This document shows positions 23,817 to 35,555 of a DNA stretch of 64,000 bases, piece by piece (position 1 is the stretch's first letter; every line of letters starts with the position of its first letter). The notes beneath the pieces are model-generated. The model was not told where the DNA came from. It saw nothing but the letters and a program-made list of their open reading frames with translations, and ran no database searches. Origin of the DNA: Cladophialophora immunda (Eukaryota; Ascomycota; Eurotiomycetes; Chaetothyriales; Herpotrichiellaceae); NCBI RefSeq assembly GCF_000835495.1, contig NW_015622541.1, positions 7,440,001-7,504,000 of the forward strand, written 5' to 3'. The translations under genes and the position numbers were made by a program.

Positions 23817-26627
23817 GGCGGGATTGGGGTTCTGGGGCCCGTGGCTGCGCTCGCTTGGTCTGGGATGGTGAAGTTTGCACTCGCAACTTTTTTTTGTGTT
23901 TGACCGGCAGAATTTCCCAAGGCGGTGAAGGAGACGGGGATTGAGCCGAGCCATTTGCGTGCCGATACGGTCACCACCAGCCACGGCAAGCTTGTTTGTT
24001 CACTCTACGAATTCTATGAGAGCAGTCAAAGGACCAATCTGAGACTCGAAATTGCATATCCGGTGAACTGCCCTCAATGCACGCTAGGTGTTTCGGTGCG
24101 CATCCGATCTGTGGCAGCTAGTTAAAAATGTTGCAGGTTGCAGGTTGCAGGTCCCAGTCCACCAGAGAAATGCACCCGCGGCATCTGTCCATGTCCTTTT
24201 GTGCCTTGTAGCCCGGGGGCTCTAGGAGTACCGATGCCCTTGGTTGTTCAATGTCCTCGTAATGATGACAGGATCCTCCCCAGTGAACTCTCTGGACCTG
24301 GACGGGCGGGCCCTGACTAGAGGTGAGCAGGTTCCATATCACAGCCTCCGTATGCATGTGAACTTTTACATGCTGCCAGCATTGGAGAAACCTTTAGGAG
24401 AGTTCATCAACATTCCTCCCTTCCCCACCGCAGGTGCTTGTCGTCGGGATGCAAGCTGTGCGAGAACCAAAGTTGGATGCCAGACCGAGCATATGGGCAG
24501 AGATGACAGTCATTGCTGCGTAGCCGGGGACCTATTTGACATGTTTCTCCTGTTGCATATGGCCGTCCATTTGCTAGTTTTACATTACGAGGACTCGGGC
24601 TCCGAATGTTCCCATTGCTTGCCACGAGCACACGACTACCTGGTGGCTGTGGCTATGGCTATGGGGATACCACAGACGTCTGATGTATCAGTCCACATTG
24701 ACCCGAAACATGGCGAAAGTCAAGCTCTGATGGAGTTGACAACAAGTCCCATATATACACAAGTATTATTCAGCGCGCGCAAGTACGTGGACGCGCACGG
24801 TTACCTCCGGAAGTCTGAAGGGGTGTCGCTGTCGTGTAACGGGGCCCAGGGATCAAGGGTTGGATTTCTGGAAAAGTGGCTTGCAGTAGCTTCATGAGAG
24901 CACCCCCTGTTCACCAGGACAGTCATGGTCACCGCTTCTTTGAATGCATCGAGAAGTCGCAGCAACCGTCGGCATTCTGGATGCGGTTTGCCTCAAACAC
25001 GGTCTGGCCTGTTGGCTCCGAGGACACCTAGGATCGAGCCTCGTTATGTTAATGCCTGCACAAAGACCGCTGATCACCATTTGATCGTCGATGTTGGCTA
25101 AGGCTGGATCTTCACGTCTAGAACATGTCCTCTCAAAGGGCAAGGCCAGGGAAAGCCCGTTTCGAGGCCCGGGGGAGCCACAGGAGCCAGCTCGATGCGA
25201 CCAAGCGGGTCCAGCTGAGGTGATCGAAAGGATTCGTGGATTCACGGTCCCTTTCTCGCTCGAGTACGCATGGAGAGGGGGGGAAGAGTCCACGCAGGGA
25301 AAATGGCTCAGCAAGCCCAAGGTGTTGACGGGGCACAGGTATTGCCCTTCATCCGTTCGTATCGTGCGCTCCGTCTGAGCACATTGCACTGCGGGTTGGC
25401 TGGCGGAGATGGCCCACGAATCCCAAGACAGCGAAAGCCATGACAGGATCGTTTGGATTTCAGCAAAAGACTCTGGCGTTGCACGATATCGACAAATGCA
25501 GCACCAGCCAGCGCCACAAAAGGGCTCGGAGGTCCCCACTCCCACAGACGGGTTCCCGGGTAAAGAAAGGTTACAAGGCAGCCTGCGAGGGGTGGATAGG
25601 TCGCGAGGTCGATAGGGTCGAGTCTCCAGGGCTGTCCCATGTCTCTGGCGTGGCATGGCATGGCGGAACCGGGGGGGCTTTTCATCGAGTTAAGAGGACG
25701 GGCGGGATGATGAGGCCTTCCTCCCTCTTCCCTCTTCGAGTCTCGACATACACGAACATCCACATAGTCATCGTTCAGCCCACGCTCCCTGCGCCCCTCC
25801 CTGCGACCAAGTCGAGTATCAGCCTGCCTCCCTCGTACTCCTCCTGCTCGGACCCCCAGTAGGTTATCGTGGATTATCCCTCAAACGTTATCTTCCAAAA
25901 CCATCCCACTCTCTCTCACCCACGGGCCCTAGCGTGTCCTCGATCGGGATATTCCAAGCCTGGGAGGGAGGACCCTAGAGCCTATCCCAATCCTCCTTTT
26001 TCTTCGGATCGGGTACCTAGCAGTACATACAAATCACGGCTGTACACATGCCACGGCCCTTTTAGTCAAGCTCGCCTCTGTTGGTTGAACCTTGATCAGG
26101 AATCCCGAGTGGATCGCTTGTGGACACAGACACAGACACACACACGCACACACCGCCGTGGAGGAAGGAAAAGCAAACACGCAACAGGTCGCCTCTCCTT
26201 GACGACCTGCCACTGGGACCTACTGGAGCTGCTGGGCCTAGCAGTCCAGGCGAGGATTGTCGGCTGCAATCACGTCAGTTCCGACCGCGCAGGCTGACTG
26301 CTCTTGTAACATAACACCACATGCAAGCGACAAGCCAGGCCTGTCACTAAGCTGGCTTGTGTGTTTGTTGAACCCGTCTGCTTGCTCCCTACTTGCTAGT
26401 GCTGGATACGCTCGGAGGCCACAGGCGACCGTGGAATAGCGCCGCAAGCTACACCTGGATTCCCACCAGATCCCTCCCGAAGGGTGGACGGCCCTTGCAT
26501 GCGCAACTGATTCGCCCTGCGCCCTCGTTCTTGTGCCACGGCTCTTTGTTGTCATCTTTTTTTTCCTCGCTCGTACCCATATTTATCCTATCATCCCGCC
26601 TTCCCTCTGACTGTCTTTCTTCTCAGC
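23817..26627. other. Long divergent intergenic region (DRS1 / APT1)
   Basis: About 2.8 kb, the longest gap in the window. Two fairly long frames, 24244-24897 (+, 217 codons) and 24892-25656 (-, 254 codons), overlap at their stops. Neither shows a domain, a plausible intron pattern or conserved-looking composition. Features seen: three tandem GTTGCAG units (24130-24150) and a CA/GA-rich patch near 26128-26156. Otherwise nothing recognised. Confidence 0.5.
24130..24150. repeat. Tandem GTTGCAG heptamers
   Basis: Three perfect head-to-tail 7-bp units. Confidence 0.9.
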
Positions 26628-27426
26628 ATGACCCTTTCCGCAGACACTGACTGCAGTTATGGCACCGCGCGACCAGAGCCCAATGCCACCGCCTCCAGTA
26701 TGTCTCGCCCCGCGGCCCCAACCCAAGAATGAAGGGGAGGGGAAGGAGAAAAAGATTTTGTTTCAGCCTTGCTGACCCATGGATAGCCTCCCAACTCGCC
26801 CGTCCTGAAGCGTTGTCGCAATTAAAAGCTCGCATCAAGGCGGGCCTGAAGACCTATCCCGATTTCCCAAAGGTAAGAAGGGCCTGTTCGTCGTCCTAGT
26901 CCCCTCGAAAGCATTTCGGCTAAGTGGGTTGGTGAAGAAAGGCATCCTCTTCGAAGACATCCTCCCCCTCTTCGCCTCGCACTCCCTCCACGAGGACTTG
27001 ATTCGTGCATTTGAGCTACAGATTGCCGAATCGCTTGGTCCGCACAACATTCCTGATGTGATTGTCGGCCTCGACGCGAGAGGTTTCCTCTTTGGCCCGA
27101 CACTAGCCTTACGCTTCGGCGCCGGATTTGTTCCTGTCAGAAAGGCAGGCAAACTCCCCGGAGAGATCGAAACAGCAGAGTATCAGAAGGAATATGGCAC
27201 CGACACCTTTGCCATGCAGACTTCCGCCATCCAGCCTGGCCAGAAAGTTCTGGTGGTCGACGACCTGATCGCAACAGGCGGTTCGGCAGCGGCAGCAGGG
27301 ACACTGGTCGAGAAATGCGGCGGCCAGCTGATCGGATACGTCTTCATCATCGAACTCAGTTTCCTCAACGGTCGAGACAAGCTCAACGCCCCGGTTTTCA
27401 CGCTCCTTGAGAGTCAAGAAGAATGA
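26628..27426 (+). CDS. APT1: Adenine phosphoribosyltransferase
   Basis: Salvages adenine with PRPP to AMP in the cytosol. Three exons, 26628-26697, 26787-26872 and 26938-27426, give 214 residues. I chose ATG 26628 because only that frame leaves the one-base remainder needed to join exon 2; the next ATG (26659) would run into a stop. After splicing, LKARIKAGLKTYPDFPK joins KGILFEDILPLF, the classic family block. The catalytic loop region is PVRKAGKLPGE, and the PRPP-binding signature VLVVDDLIATGGSA is intact near residue 155. The N-terminal 25 residues are an unconserved extension. The second intron ends in GGTGAAG with a weak pyrimidine tract, but the protein junction is unambiguous. Confidence 0.94.
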
Positions 27427-28645
27427 CTGGGAGACCGCACCCTCAGGCTCACCATGATGAATGCCACAACTCGAGATGCCACTTTGGCCAGGTCGAGACG
27501 GGCGGTTACCCACCAGCCACCTCAGACTAATCTCAACTACATACCACTCCAGAATCCTATGTGTATTACCGGTGTTTGCAGGCTCAGCGGTGAACACAAC
27601 ATATCCAACGGGGAAACGGTTCTCCTCGGTTGGTACCCAAACGAGAACCCTGAAATCCTATCATTTTCGGCGTTTTTGTTGAAAGATTCAATTAGGTTAC
27701 AGATGAAATGCTTGCGAGAAGACCTAATGTCGATATTCAAGTCGAGTCGAGCTACTGTCCGACGCTGCCTCGAGTCTTTCCAGTCATCGAGTAAGCGGCA
27801 CGTAGCTCCTCTCGAACATTGCTTGACGGAGAAGGCTGATCTGAGGATTATCAGCCAGATGAGCTGGCCAGATTGAGCCACTCCAAGGAGATGTGATGGA
27901 AGGGGCGAGGCTGGGGATGCCTTGGTATTCTTCGCATCAGTCAGTCAATCAGTGGTGATGGAGCAGCTATCGTTGACTCAGGCTCACTATACGAGGCTTG
28001 GTGTTGTCTGTCAGGGCGTTATTGCAGCAAGGATAGAGATAGATTCCAAAAGCATCTTCAATGATACCAACAGACAATTGACAAAGTCGAAAAAACTATG
28101 TTCGAAGCTGATCCCCCTCTCGCTGCGGCCTGGGTTGTATCCCTGGACCTATCCTAACCATCGACTGCTCGCCCAACCTAGCTCGCTACATCCAGTACAC
28201 CTAGAGAGGCATCTAAAGGAGGCAGTAAACGCCTGAGAATCGACGTGAAGATGGACCAGCAAACATGGAGTGATTGCCAGCGATGGGTCGATGCGCAGGA
28301 TCGAAGATGCCCACGACGCTTGAATCTCCATCCCCACATGCGGCACCCACAACCACCCAACCAGACACCACGAGGCCCATGTTTCGGACTCGTCTGAAAC
28401 TGCGTTGCATGCTGGCTTCTGGCTGCTGGCGCTCAATCCTCGACTTCACTGCCATCTCCCTGGGTGGCCCGGCTTTTGTATGCTTCCGTTGTCACTCGCT
28501 TAGTTCGTCCTTTTTCCCTTCAAACGATTCTTGCGGCAGTGCCTTCAACACCCAGCGCCCTCGGTCGGTCTCCGGGCCCGGTCTCAGTCCTCGACTTCTC
28601 GCGCCCAAACAAAAGCGACCGGCCGATACATGAAAGGTTGCAAAA
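27427..28645. other. Intergenic region upstream of the Cmr2-like gene
   Basis: About 1.2 kb; frames at 27454-27876 and 28274-28633 show no domain. Presumed 3' flank of APT1 and promoter of the long gene starting at 28646. Confidence 0.55.
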
Positions 28646-31600
28646 ATGTCGGGCATCCCTGAATTGGAAGACGCCCTGCGCAAGCTCGACGAAGAGCTCG
28701 AGGAAGGAGACATCACCCGCAAAGGCTATGAAAAGAGACGGACTCTCATTCTTTCGCAATACATCAGTTCCCCGCCGCCAGGTCTACACCCCCAACCCCA
28801 GTCACGAGGACTTCGCGTACACTCCCCTGACGATAGCGACCATCCTGCCTCCAATGAGGATTCCAGAGCCGCCTCGCTTGCTGCCCTCACCGGTCGACCG
28901 GTGGCCAGCCCCTCGAGGAATGGGACAATGACTGAGGGCCATCCCAGCACGAGCCGGCGAGCCTCTGTGCTCAGGGAAGAATACAATGATTCCAGGAGAA
29001 GCATCACCCCCCAAAGCCACATCCAAAGATTTCAAGAGAGGGAAACGGGAAGTCTACCACATGGTTCGATGTCGGGGTCCTCCTTTGACGGCCGGCGTGA
29101 AACTTTCCTGACTGCCAACGATCAATCCCGCACGGAGACGCTATTGAGCCAGAATTATGCCTTTAATCCTGACACCCAGCAAAATTATGGCGGCATAGAC
29201 ACTCGCAACTCTACTATGCTGGACTCGCAGCAGGGCTATTTCTCGGACTTTGCTGGTCAGCAACGAGAAGAACATCAGGAGAATTATGGCGGCAATGTAC
29301 ACAGATATTCACAGAGCGAGGTGACCTCGCCCACGGCGCAGGTCGCACCTCCATTTCTCGGTGCCGGAGAGCTTGCTGGAGGTGCAGCTATCCATCAGAT
29401 GCCCTTGGAACCACGCGAAGTGCCTTTCGCCATCTGTGACCCACACGATTCGCATATCGAGATGTCCCGGTTTGAGAACATTGCCGCGGTCCTCCGACAT
29501 CGAGCAAAGACCAACCCCAAGCAAGCGGCCTATTGGGTGTTGGACCAAAAGGGTAAAGAGCTCGTCTCAATCACCTGGGAGAAGTTATGCAGCCGTGCAG
29601 AAAAAGTGGCACAGGTCATTCGCGACAAAAGCAGTCTTTACAAGGGGGACCGAGTTGCGCTGATCTACATCGAGAATGAAATCATCGAATTTGCGGTGGC
29701 CCTGCTCGGCTGCTTCATCGCTGGCGTGGTGGCTGTACCGATCAACGACCTCAAAAATTATGCCAGATTGAACGTCGTTTTGACGTCTACGCAAGCACAT
29801 CTGGCCTTGACTACGGAGGCGAACCTGAAGAATTTTCAGCGAGACATCACCGCCGCCAAGCTGAACTGGCCTCGAGGAGTGGAGTGGTGGAAGACCAACG
29901 AATTTGGCAGCTATCACCCGAAAAAGAAAGGAGAGGAAGCTCCCCTTGTGGTTCCGGATCTTGCATACATTGAATTTTCTATGGCCCCTACTGGCGACCT
30001 CCGCGGTGTCGTGATGAGCCACAAGACAATCATGCATCAAATGGCAACACTCAGTGCAATGATCACGTCGGCGACAAGCAATACCAAAGCCGACACCTTC
30101 AATCCTTCTTTGCGCGACAAGCAGGGACACTTAATCACCGGCTCGAGACGTGGCGAAACCATTCTGAGCTATCTCGATCCGAGACAGAGCATTGGGATGA
30201 TCCTAGGGGTCTTGCTAAACGTCTATGGCGGGCACACGGTGATCTACATTGACCAACGGGCCATCGAGACACCTGGTCTCTACGCGAATCTCATCACGAA
30301 ATACAAAACGACGTTGCTTGTAGCAGATTACCCCGGCTTAAAACGTGCCGTATACAACTACCAGGCCGATCCGATGACGACGAGGAATTTCAAGCGGAAC
30401 TTCGAACCCAACTTTTCCAGTGTCAAGTTGTGCATGATTGATACATTGACCGTCGACGTCGAATTCCACGAACTACTGGCAGATCGTTGGCTCAAGCCAC
30501 TTCGCAACCCTAGGGCGAGGGAAATCGTCGCCCCTATGCTCTGCTTGCCCGAACACGGCGGAATGGTGATCAGCATGCGAGACTGGCTGGGGGGAGAGGA
30601 ACGGATGGGCTGCTCGTTGAGCCATGAGATGGACCGTGATCAAGAAGCAGAGGAGAAAAAGGAAGAGCAAAGCGCGATTGCCAAATCCAGCTTCGGTAGT
30701 AGCCTTATCGGTGGGGGAACTAAGCCTTCCAAAGAACGGTCGACCGAGGACTTGGGAGAAGTGCTCCTGGAAAAAGAGGCTCTGAAGACAAATGACATCG
30801 TGGTGCTGGCCATGGGCGCGGAAGCAAGGGCGAGAGCGACTTCACTTCCCCACGCTGTCCGATGCGGCGCCTTCGGATATCCCATCCCTGACGCCACGCT
30901 TGCAGTGGTCGATCCTGAGTCAGGTTTATTGTGCGCTCCAAACTCGATAGGCGAGATTTGGGTCGACTCTCCCTCGCTCTCTGGAGGCTTTTGGGCTCTT
31001 CCAAAGCATACCGAAACCATCTTCCATGCTCGACCATTTTGTTTCAAAGAAGGCAACCCCACGCCGACCGCCATCGACCCCGAATTCCTACGTACTGGTC
31101 TCCTTGGATGTGTCATAGAAGGCAAGATCTATGTGTTGGGACTGTATGAGGATCGCCTGAGACAACGGGTCGAGTGGGTCGAACACGGTCTGGCGGTGCA
31201 GGAACATCGCTACTTCTTTGTCCAGCATTTGATTCTCAGCATCATGAGAAATGTCCCCAAGATCCACGACTGCTCCGCGTTTGACTGTTTTGTGAACGAT
31301 GAACATCTTCCCATAGTTCTTTTGGAATCTCCGTCGGCCTCAACGGCGCCATTATCCTCAGGTGGTCCACCACAACAGCTTGATATTGCATTGCTCGACT
31401 CTCTGGCGGAGAAAACAATGGACGTATTGTACCAAGAGCATCACCTCAGAGTCTACTGCGTCCTGATTACAGCGCCAGGGATTCTACCGCGGGTAACTAA
31501 GAACGGCCGGCGAGAAATTGGCAATATGCTCTGTCGCAAAGAATTCGACAACGGAGCACTCCCTTGTGTCCACGTCAAATTTGGTGTCGAGCGGGCTGTG

Positions 31601-34600
31601 AAAAATCTTCCTGTTGGGGAGGACATCAATGGCGGCATCTGGTCCGCAAACTCAAGTGCGGCACGGAGCGACCTTCTCTACGGCCAGGAAACCCAGTGGT
31701 CGGGTGTCGACCCTCGCGAGGTCGTTATCGATGACCGAACATCGACGGCTCTGAGTAATTTCACAAACATCTTCGACCTGATGCAGTGGCGGGTGGCGCG
31801 ACAAGCAGACGAGCTCGCATACTGCACGATCGACGGCCGAGGGAAAGAAGGTAAGGGGCTGACGTGGAAGAAATTTGACCATAGGGTGGCAGCGGTTGCC
31901 TTATACCTACGAAACAAGGTCAAAGTGAAGCCCAGCGACCATCTTGTTTTGATGTACACTCACTCAGAAGACTACGTGTTTGCCATATACGCATGTATGG
32001 TTCTTGGAGCGATAGCTATTCCTGTTGCTCCTCTGGACGCCAACAGACTATCAGAAGATGCTCCAGCATTCCTTCACATCGTCGCAGATATGGGTGTGAA
32101 AGCTGTTCTGTGCAACACTGACGTCGACCACCTGTTCAAACAGAAAATCGTCTCGCAGCACCTCAAACAGTCTGCGCAGTACCTAAAAACGCATATTCCA
32201 AGCGTCTATAACACAGCGAAACCGGCGAAGCAGTCTCATGGTTGCCGAGAGCTTGGTTTGACGATAAATCGTTCTTGGATATCTCCGACAAATCCCGTGA
32301 TTATATGGACATACTGGACGCCAGACCAGCGTCGAGTCTCGGTTCAGCTGGGCCACGACACCATTTTAGGCATGTGCAAGGTCCAGAAAGAGACGTGCCA
32401 AATGACAAGCTCGAAACCGGTGCTCGCCTGTGTGCGAAGCACGATAGGCATAGGGTTCCTCCATACGGTCCTGATGGGCGTGTACAACGGCAGTACCACT
32501 TATCTGATCTCGCCACTCGACTATGCGCAGAATCCTGCCTCACTGTTTATGGCCTTGTCCCGGTACAAAATCAAGGATACTTATGCAACCAGCCAAATGC
32601 TCGATTTTGCCATGGGGCATGTCGTTGGCAAAGGCTTTTCTCTGCACGAGTTGAAGAATCTCATGGTGACGACTGAATCGAGACCTCGCCTTGATTTATT
32701 CTCAAAGGCGAGGCTCCATTTTGCTCAGACAGGGCTCGAGAGAACCGCCATCAACACGATATATGCTCACGTCCTCAACCCCATGATCGCATCTCGCAGC
32801 TACATGTCGATTGAACCGATCGAACTCTGGCTTGATGTGCGCGCACTGAGACGAGGTCTCATTTATCCGGTCGACCCGGACACGGATCCGACGGCTCTGT
32901 GTGTTCAAGATTCGGGGATGGTACCAGTGTCTACTCGCATTGCCGTTGTCAACCCCGAAACCTGTCAACTATGCCATGTGGGGGAATTTGGCGAAATCTG
33001 GGTTCAATCAGAAGCATGCGCCAAATCATTTTACATGTCGAAACAGGCGTTTGATGAAGAACGGTTCAATGGACGCATCTTGGGCGGCGACCCAAACGCT
33101 ACCTATGTCCGGACAGGGGATCTAGGATTCCTGCACAACGTCACCAGACCCATCGGACCGGGCGGGCAGCCCGTGGAAATGCAAATATTGTTCGTGTTGG
33201 GCAGTATCGGCGAGACGTTTGAAGTAAACGGCCTCAACCACTTTCCGATCGACATCGAGAGTACCATCGAGAAGTGTCATCGGAACATTACTCCTGGTGG
33301 GTGTGCTGTCTTTCAAGCCGGGGGCATGGTCGTTGTCCTGGTTGAAGTCTTCCGAAAATCATATCTGGCATCCATTGTGCCGGTCATTGTCAATGCTGTC
33401 CTTCACGAACATCAAATCATTGTCGACATTGTCGCATTTGTCGGCGACGGTGATTTTCCCCGAAGCAGACTGTCGGAGAAGCAGAGAGGCAAGATCTTAG
33501 CTTCCTGGGTGACGAGAAAATTACGCACCATTGCCCAGTTCGGCATTCGAGATGCAGACGGACCTGAGGGGCAGATGTCTTCAGTACCCGGTGAACGCAA
33601 AGCCCCTAGTATGGTGAGCAAAACTCTATCAGTGAATCAGCCAGACCAGCGGCGAGCCTCGGTCGCCTCGGAATCCAGGGGAAATGCTCAAGGAGACAGA
33701 ATGTCGAACCGATCAAGCATCGTGCCAGAACTGCCTTTCACATTGCCGCCGAACCATTATCAGATTGACCCGACCGGCCTATATGACCCTGCTACCTCCG
33801 AAGGCGACCGGACCGGAGTATCGCTTAGCGACAAGCCTTATACACTTCCTGAAGGAGTAGTTGAGATGCCAACTAGTAATTTCGACGACATGGATGAGAA
33901 ATCCAATCCGTACCTTACGGACGAGAAATTCTTCGATCCAAATGCCGATCCAGACCAGGAACTTGACGACTACACCCCTCAAGGTTCGCAACTTGACCTA
34001 TCTCGAGGAGCACCGCCCAAGCTGTCTCTGGTCAACCCGAATGAGTACTCATTACACGGCAGTAACGACAATACCCCGACTTCGTACACCGCGACCGCCA
34101 CCCCGACATCAGCAATCCCGAACGCATTGAAAACACCCGTAGAGCGAGGTGAAGACAGCCCCTACGAAGACCAGGGCAATCCATTCCGAAACTCCATCCC
34201 GGCGTCGGTGCCCAGCTTTGATTTCATCACCCATTCTTTCTCCCCATCCTCGGCTGCGACAAGAAATCCCGTCTCTGCGCGAGATCAGATGGCCGGGGCC
34301 AGCGCGGCATTCAACAACGTGACGTCTCCGACCCCAACCAGTCCAACTGCAACGGGTGGACGTGCGCTTCTTCCCAGCCAGCAAGCCCGATACCCCAACT
34401 ACAGTGCGAATGCTAAGCCCCTGCCTATACGACAGTCGAGCGATAATTCGTACGAGATTAAAGATCTGCCGCAAGAGGCGTTGACATATGCTGCCTCGAC
34501 ACACAGCCGGAGGTCTGGGTCGTCGACGTACCAAGGCGATCAGAACCAGGATTCTAACTCACTACATCCTAGTGACGGACGGCAGAGCGTGGACATGCGT

Positions 34601-34663
34601 AGCTATCCGCCAAGCATCCGGAGGAGGTATGACGGGAGTGGGTATGATGGATTTGATTATTGA
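28646..34663 (+). CDS. CMR2: DIP2/Cmr2-like protein with two AMP-binding (acyl-CoA synthetase-like) domains
   Basis: A single uninterrupted frame of 2005 residues. The N-terminus (SGIPELEDALRKLDEELEEG, residues 2-21, on to about 40) is a DMAP1-binding domain, as in animal DIP2 and yeast Cmr2. A Ser/Gln-rich linker leads to the first AMP-binding domain (about 270-880) and a second (about 1035-1630, with TGDLGFLHN near 1490). The last 370 residues are Ser/Pro/Thr-rich and probably disordered. DIP2 proteins are linked to selective diacylglycerol handling; that role is known for the family, not seen here. In both domains the ATP P-loop (normally TSGTTGxPK) is degenerate: SMAPTGDLRG in the first and IIWTYWTPDQRR in the second. 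Such an unbroken 6-kb frame contrasts with the intron-rich neighbours. Confidence 0.9.
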   Translation: MSGIPELEDALRKLDEELEEGDITRKGYEKRRTLILSQYISSPPPGLHPQPQSRGLRVHSPDDSDHPASNEDSRAASLAALTGRPVASPSRNGTMTEGHPSTSRRASVLREEYNDSRRSITPQSHIQRFQERETGSLPHGSMSGSSFDGRRETFLTANDQSRTETLLSQNYAFNPDTQQNYGGIDTRNSTMLDSQQGYFSDFAGQQREEHQENYGGNVHRYSQSEVTSPTAQVAPPFLGAGELAGGAAIHQMPLEPREVPFAICDPHDSHIEMSRFENIAAVLRHRAKTNPKQAAYWVLDQKGKELVSITWEKLCSRAEKVAQVIRDKSSLYKGDRVALIYIENEIIEFAVALLGCFIAGVVAVPINDLKNYARLNVVLTSTQAHLALTTEANLKNFQRDITAAKLNWPRGVEWWKTNEFGSYHPKKKGEEAPLVVPDLAYIEFSMAPTGDLRGVVMSHKTIMHQMATLSAMITSATSNTKADTFNPSLRDKQGHLITGSRRGETILSYLDPRQSIGMILGVLLNVYGGHTVIYIDQRAIETPGLYANLITKYKTTLLVADYPGLKRAVYNYQADPMTTRNFKRNFEPNFSSVKLCMIDTLTVDVEFHELLADRWLKPLRNPRAREIVAPMLCLPEHGGMVISMRDWLGGEERMGCSLSHEMDRDQEAEEKKEEQSAIAKSSFGSSLIGGGTKPSKERSTEDLGEVLLEKEALKTNDIVVLAMGAEARARATSLPHAVRCGAFGYPIPDATLAVVDPESGLLCAPNSIGEIWVDSPSLSGGFWALPKHTETIFHARPFCFKEGNPTPTAIDPEFLRTGLLGCVIEGKIYVLGLYEDRLRQRVEWVEHGLAVQEHRYFFVQHLILSIMRNVPKIHDCSAFDCFVNDEHLPIVLLESPSASTAPLSSGGPPQQLDIALLDSLAEKTMDVLYQEHHLRVYCVLITAPGILPRVTKNGRREIGNMLCRKEFDNGALPCVHVKFGVERAVKNLPVGEDINGGIWSANSSAARSDLLYGQETQWSGVDPREVVIDDRTSTALSNFTNIFDLMQWRVARQADELAYCTIDGRGKEGKGLTWKKFDHRVAAVALYLRNKVKVKPSDHLVLMYTHSEDYVFAIYACMVLGAIAIPVAPLDANRLSEDAPAFLHIVADMGVKAVLCNTDVDHLFKQKIVSQHLKQSAQYLKTHIPSVYNTAKPAKQSHGCRELGLTINRSWISPTNPVIIWTYWTPDQRRVSVQLGHDTILGMCKVQKETCQMTSSKPVLACVRSTIGIGFLHTVLMGVYNGSTTYLISPLDYAQNPASLFMALSRYKIKDTYATSQMLDFAMGHVVGKGFSLHELKNLMVTTESRPRLDLFSKARLHFAQTGLERTAINTIYAHVLNPMIASRSYMSIEPIELWLDVRALRRGLIYPVDPDTDPTALCVQDSGMVPVSTRIAVVNPETCQLCHVGEFGEIWVQSEACAKSFYMSKQAFDEERFNGRILGGDPNATYVRTGDLGFLHNVTRPIGPGGQPVEMQILFVLGSIGETFEVNGLNHFPIDIESTIEKCHRNITPGGCAVFQAGGMVVVLVEVFRKSYLASIVPVIVNAVLHEHQIIVDIVAFVGDGDFPRSRLSEKQRGKILASWVTRKLRTIAQFGIRDADGPEGQMSSVPGERKAPSMVSKTLSVNQPDQRRASVASESRGNAQGDRMSNRSSIVPELPFTLPPNHYQIDPTGLYDPATSEGDRTGVSLSDKPYTLPEGVVEMPTSNFDDMDEKSNPYLTDEKFFDPNADPDQELDDYTPQGSQLDLSRGAPPKLSLVNPNEYSLHGSNDNTPTSYTATATPTSAIPNALKTPVERGEDSPYEDQGNPFRNSIPASVPSFDFITHSFSPSSAATRNPVSARDQMAGASAAFNNVTSPTPTSPTATGGRALLPSQQARYPNYSANAKPLPIRQSSDNSYEIKDLPQEALTYAASTHSRRSGSSTYQGDQNQDSNSLHPSDGRQSVDMRSYPPSIRRRYDGSGYDGFDY

Positions 34664-35555
34664 ATGGCGTCTTAGCAGATGGTGCTAGCGGCTTGGACGA
34701 CTTTAGCGATCTCTAATTTCTGTGATATAGTGTGGCTTGTGGGACTATTGGTTATAGGACAGCAAAAGTTGGCAAACCAAGGACGACCCGAAATGATAAT
34801 GCAGCATGACAATTACCAGTATGCCAGGCGGTTCCCTAAGGCTTTGGAGCGTGCGACTACCTATGATGAGTGACATTGAGTCGTCGAGAGCGGCAAGTTG
34901 CCTGCCTTGCAGAGGTGTACACCTGGACCTAGGTTCCCAGGGGATATATTGATGGACCCGCGCAAGGCTGGCTTGGAGAAGAGGCCAAGAGGGGCACTCA
35001 GCCTCGTCGTCGTCGGTCGTTCTTCTCCTTTTTCCCCCGCATGTTCGCCGCTACTTCGATTGCCGCGGCCCTTTCGCCCAAAAAGAACCTTTGCAAGGGC
35101 GGGGAACTCGCTTGCAACAAGGAAGAACCCCCGCTTCTCCGAGCGAGCATCGGATGGGGGATTTTTGAGAGAGAGCCACGGGAGAGGAAGTGGAAACAAA
35201 GCAGGAGGAGGAGGAAGAAGAAGAGGAGAAGTCTCATGACGATTTCTATCGCGGCGACGACACTCACACATATATACGCTGATATTTCTACATCAATACG
35301 CATCACACAACATCCTTAAGCGAGAAGGCCCGTCACAGTGCAGCAGAACCATTGCATCAGTGTCTCGCAGCTCGACTCTCGGCTCTCAAGCTATTTTCTC
35401 TTCCCCCGCCCCTGCTTCACTTGCACTAGACCAAACCTTGGTCAAGTCGACTTGGTCTGCTGTCAAGCACTATTCAGCTGTCAGGAAACAAACCACCACC
35501 GTGATCAAAAGCCGAATCCAGAGAATCCGAGATAACCCTCATCAACATTGTCAAT
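34664..35555. other. Intergenic region upstream of the zinc alcohol dehydrogenase
   Basis: About 890 bp with no recognised gene. The stretch 35190-35232 is purine-rich (GGAGGAGGAAGAAG-like). Probably the promoter and leader of the gene at 35556. Confidence 0.55.

Noticed and set aside
23817..23984. 56-residue N-terminal extension of Drs1 from an upstream in-frame ATG
   Set aside because: The extension is basic and unlike the acidic start of Drs1 orthologues; the Met at 23816 is a better start.
24244..25656. Two long frames (217 codons plus strand, 254 codons minus strand) meeting at their stops
   Set aside because: No domain, no family-like motif and no consistent splice pattern; kept only as a low-interest note on the long gap.
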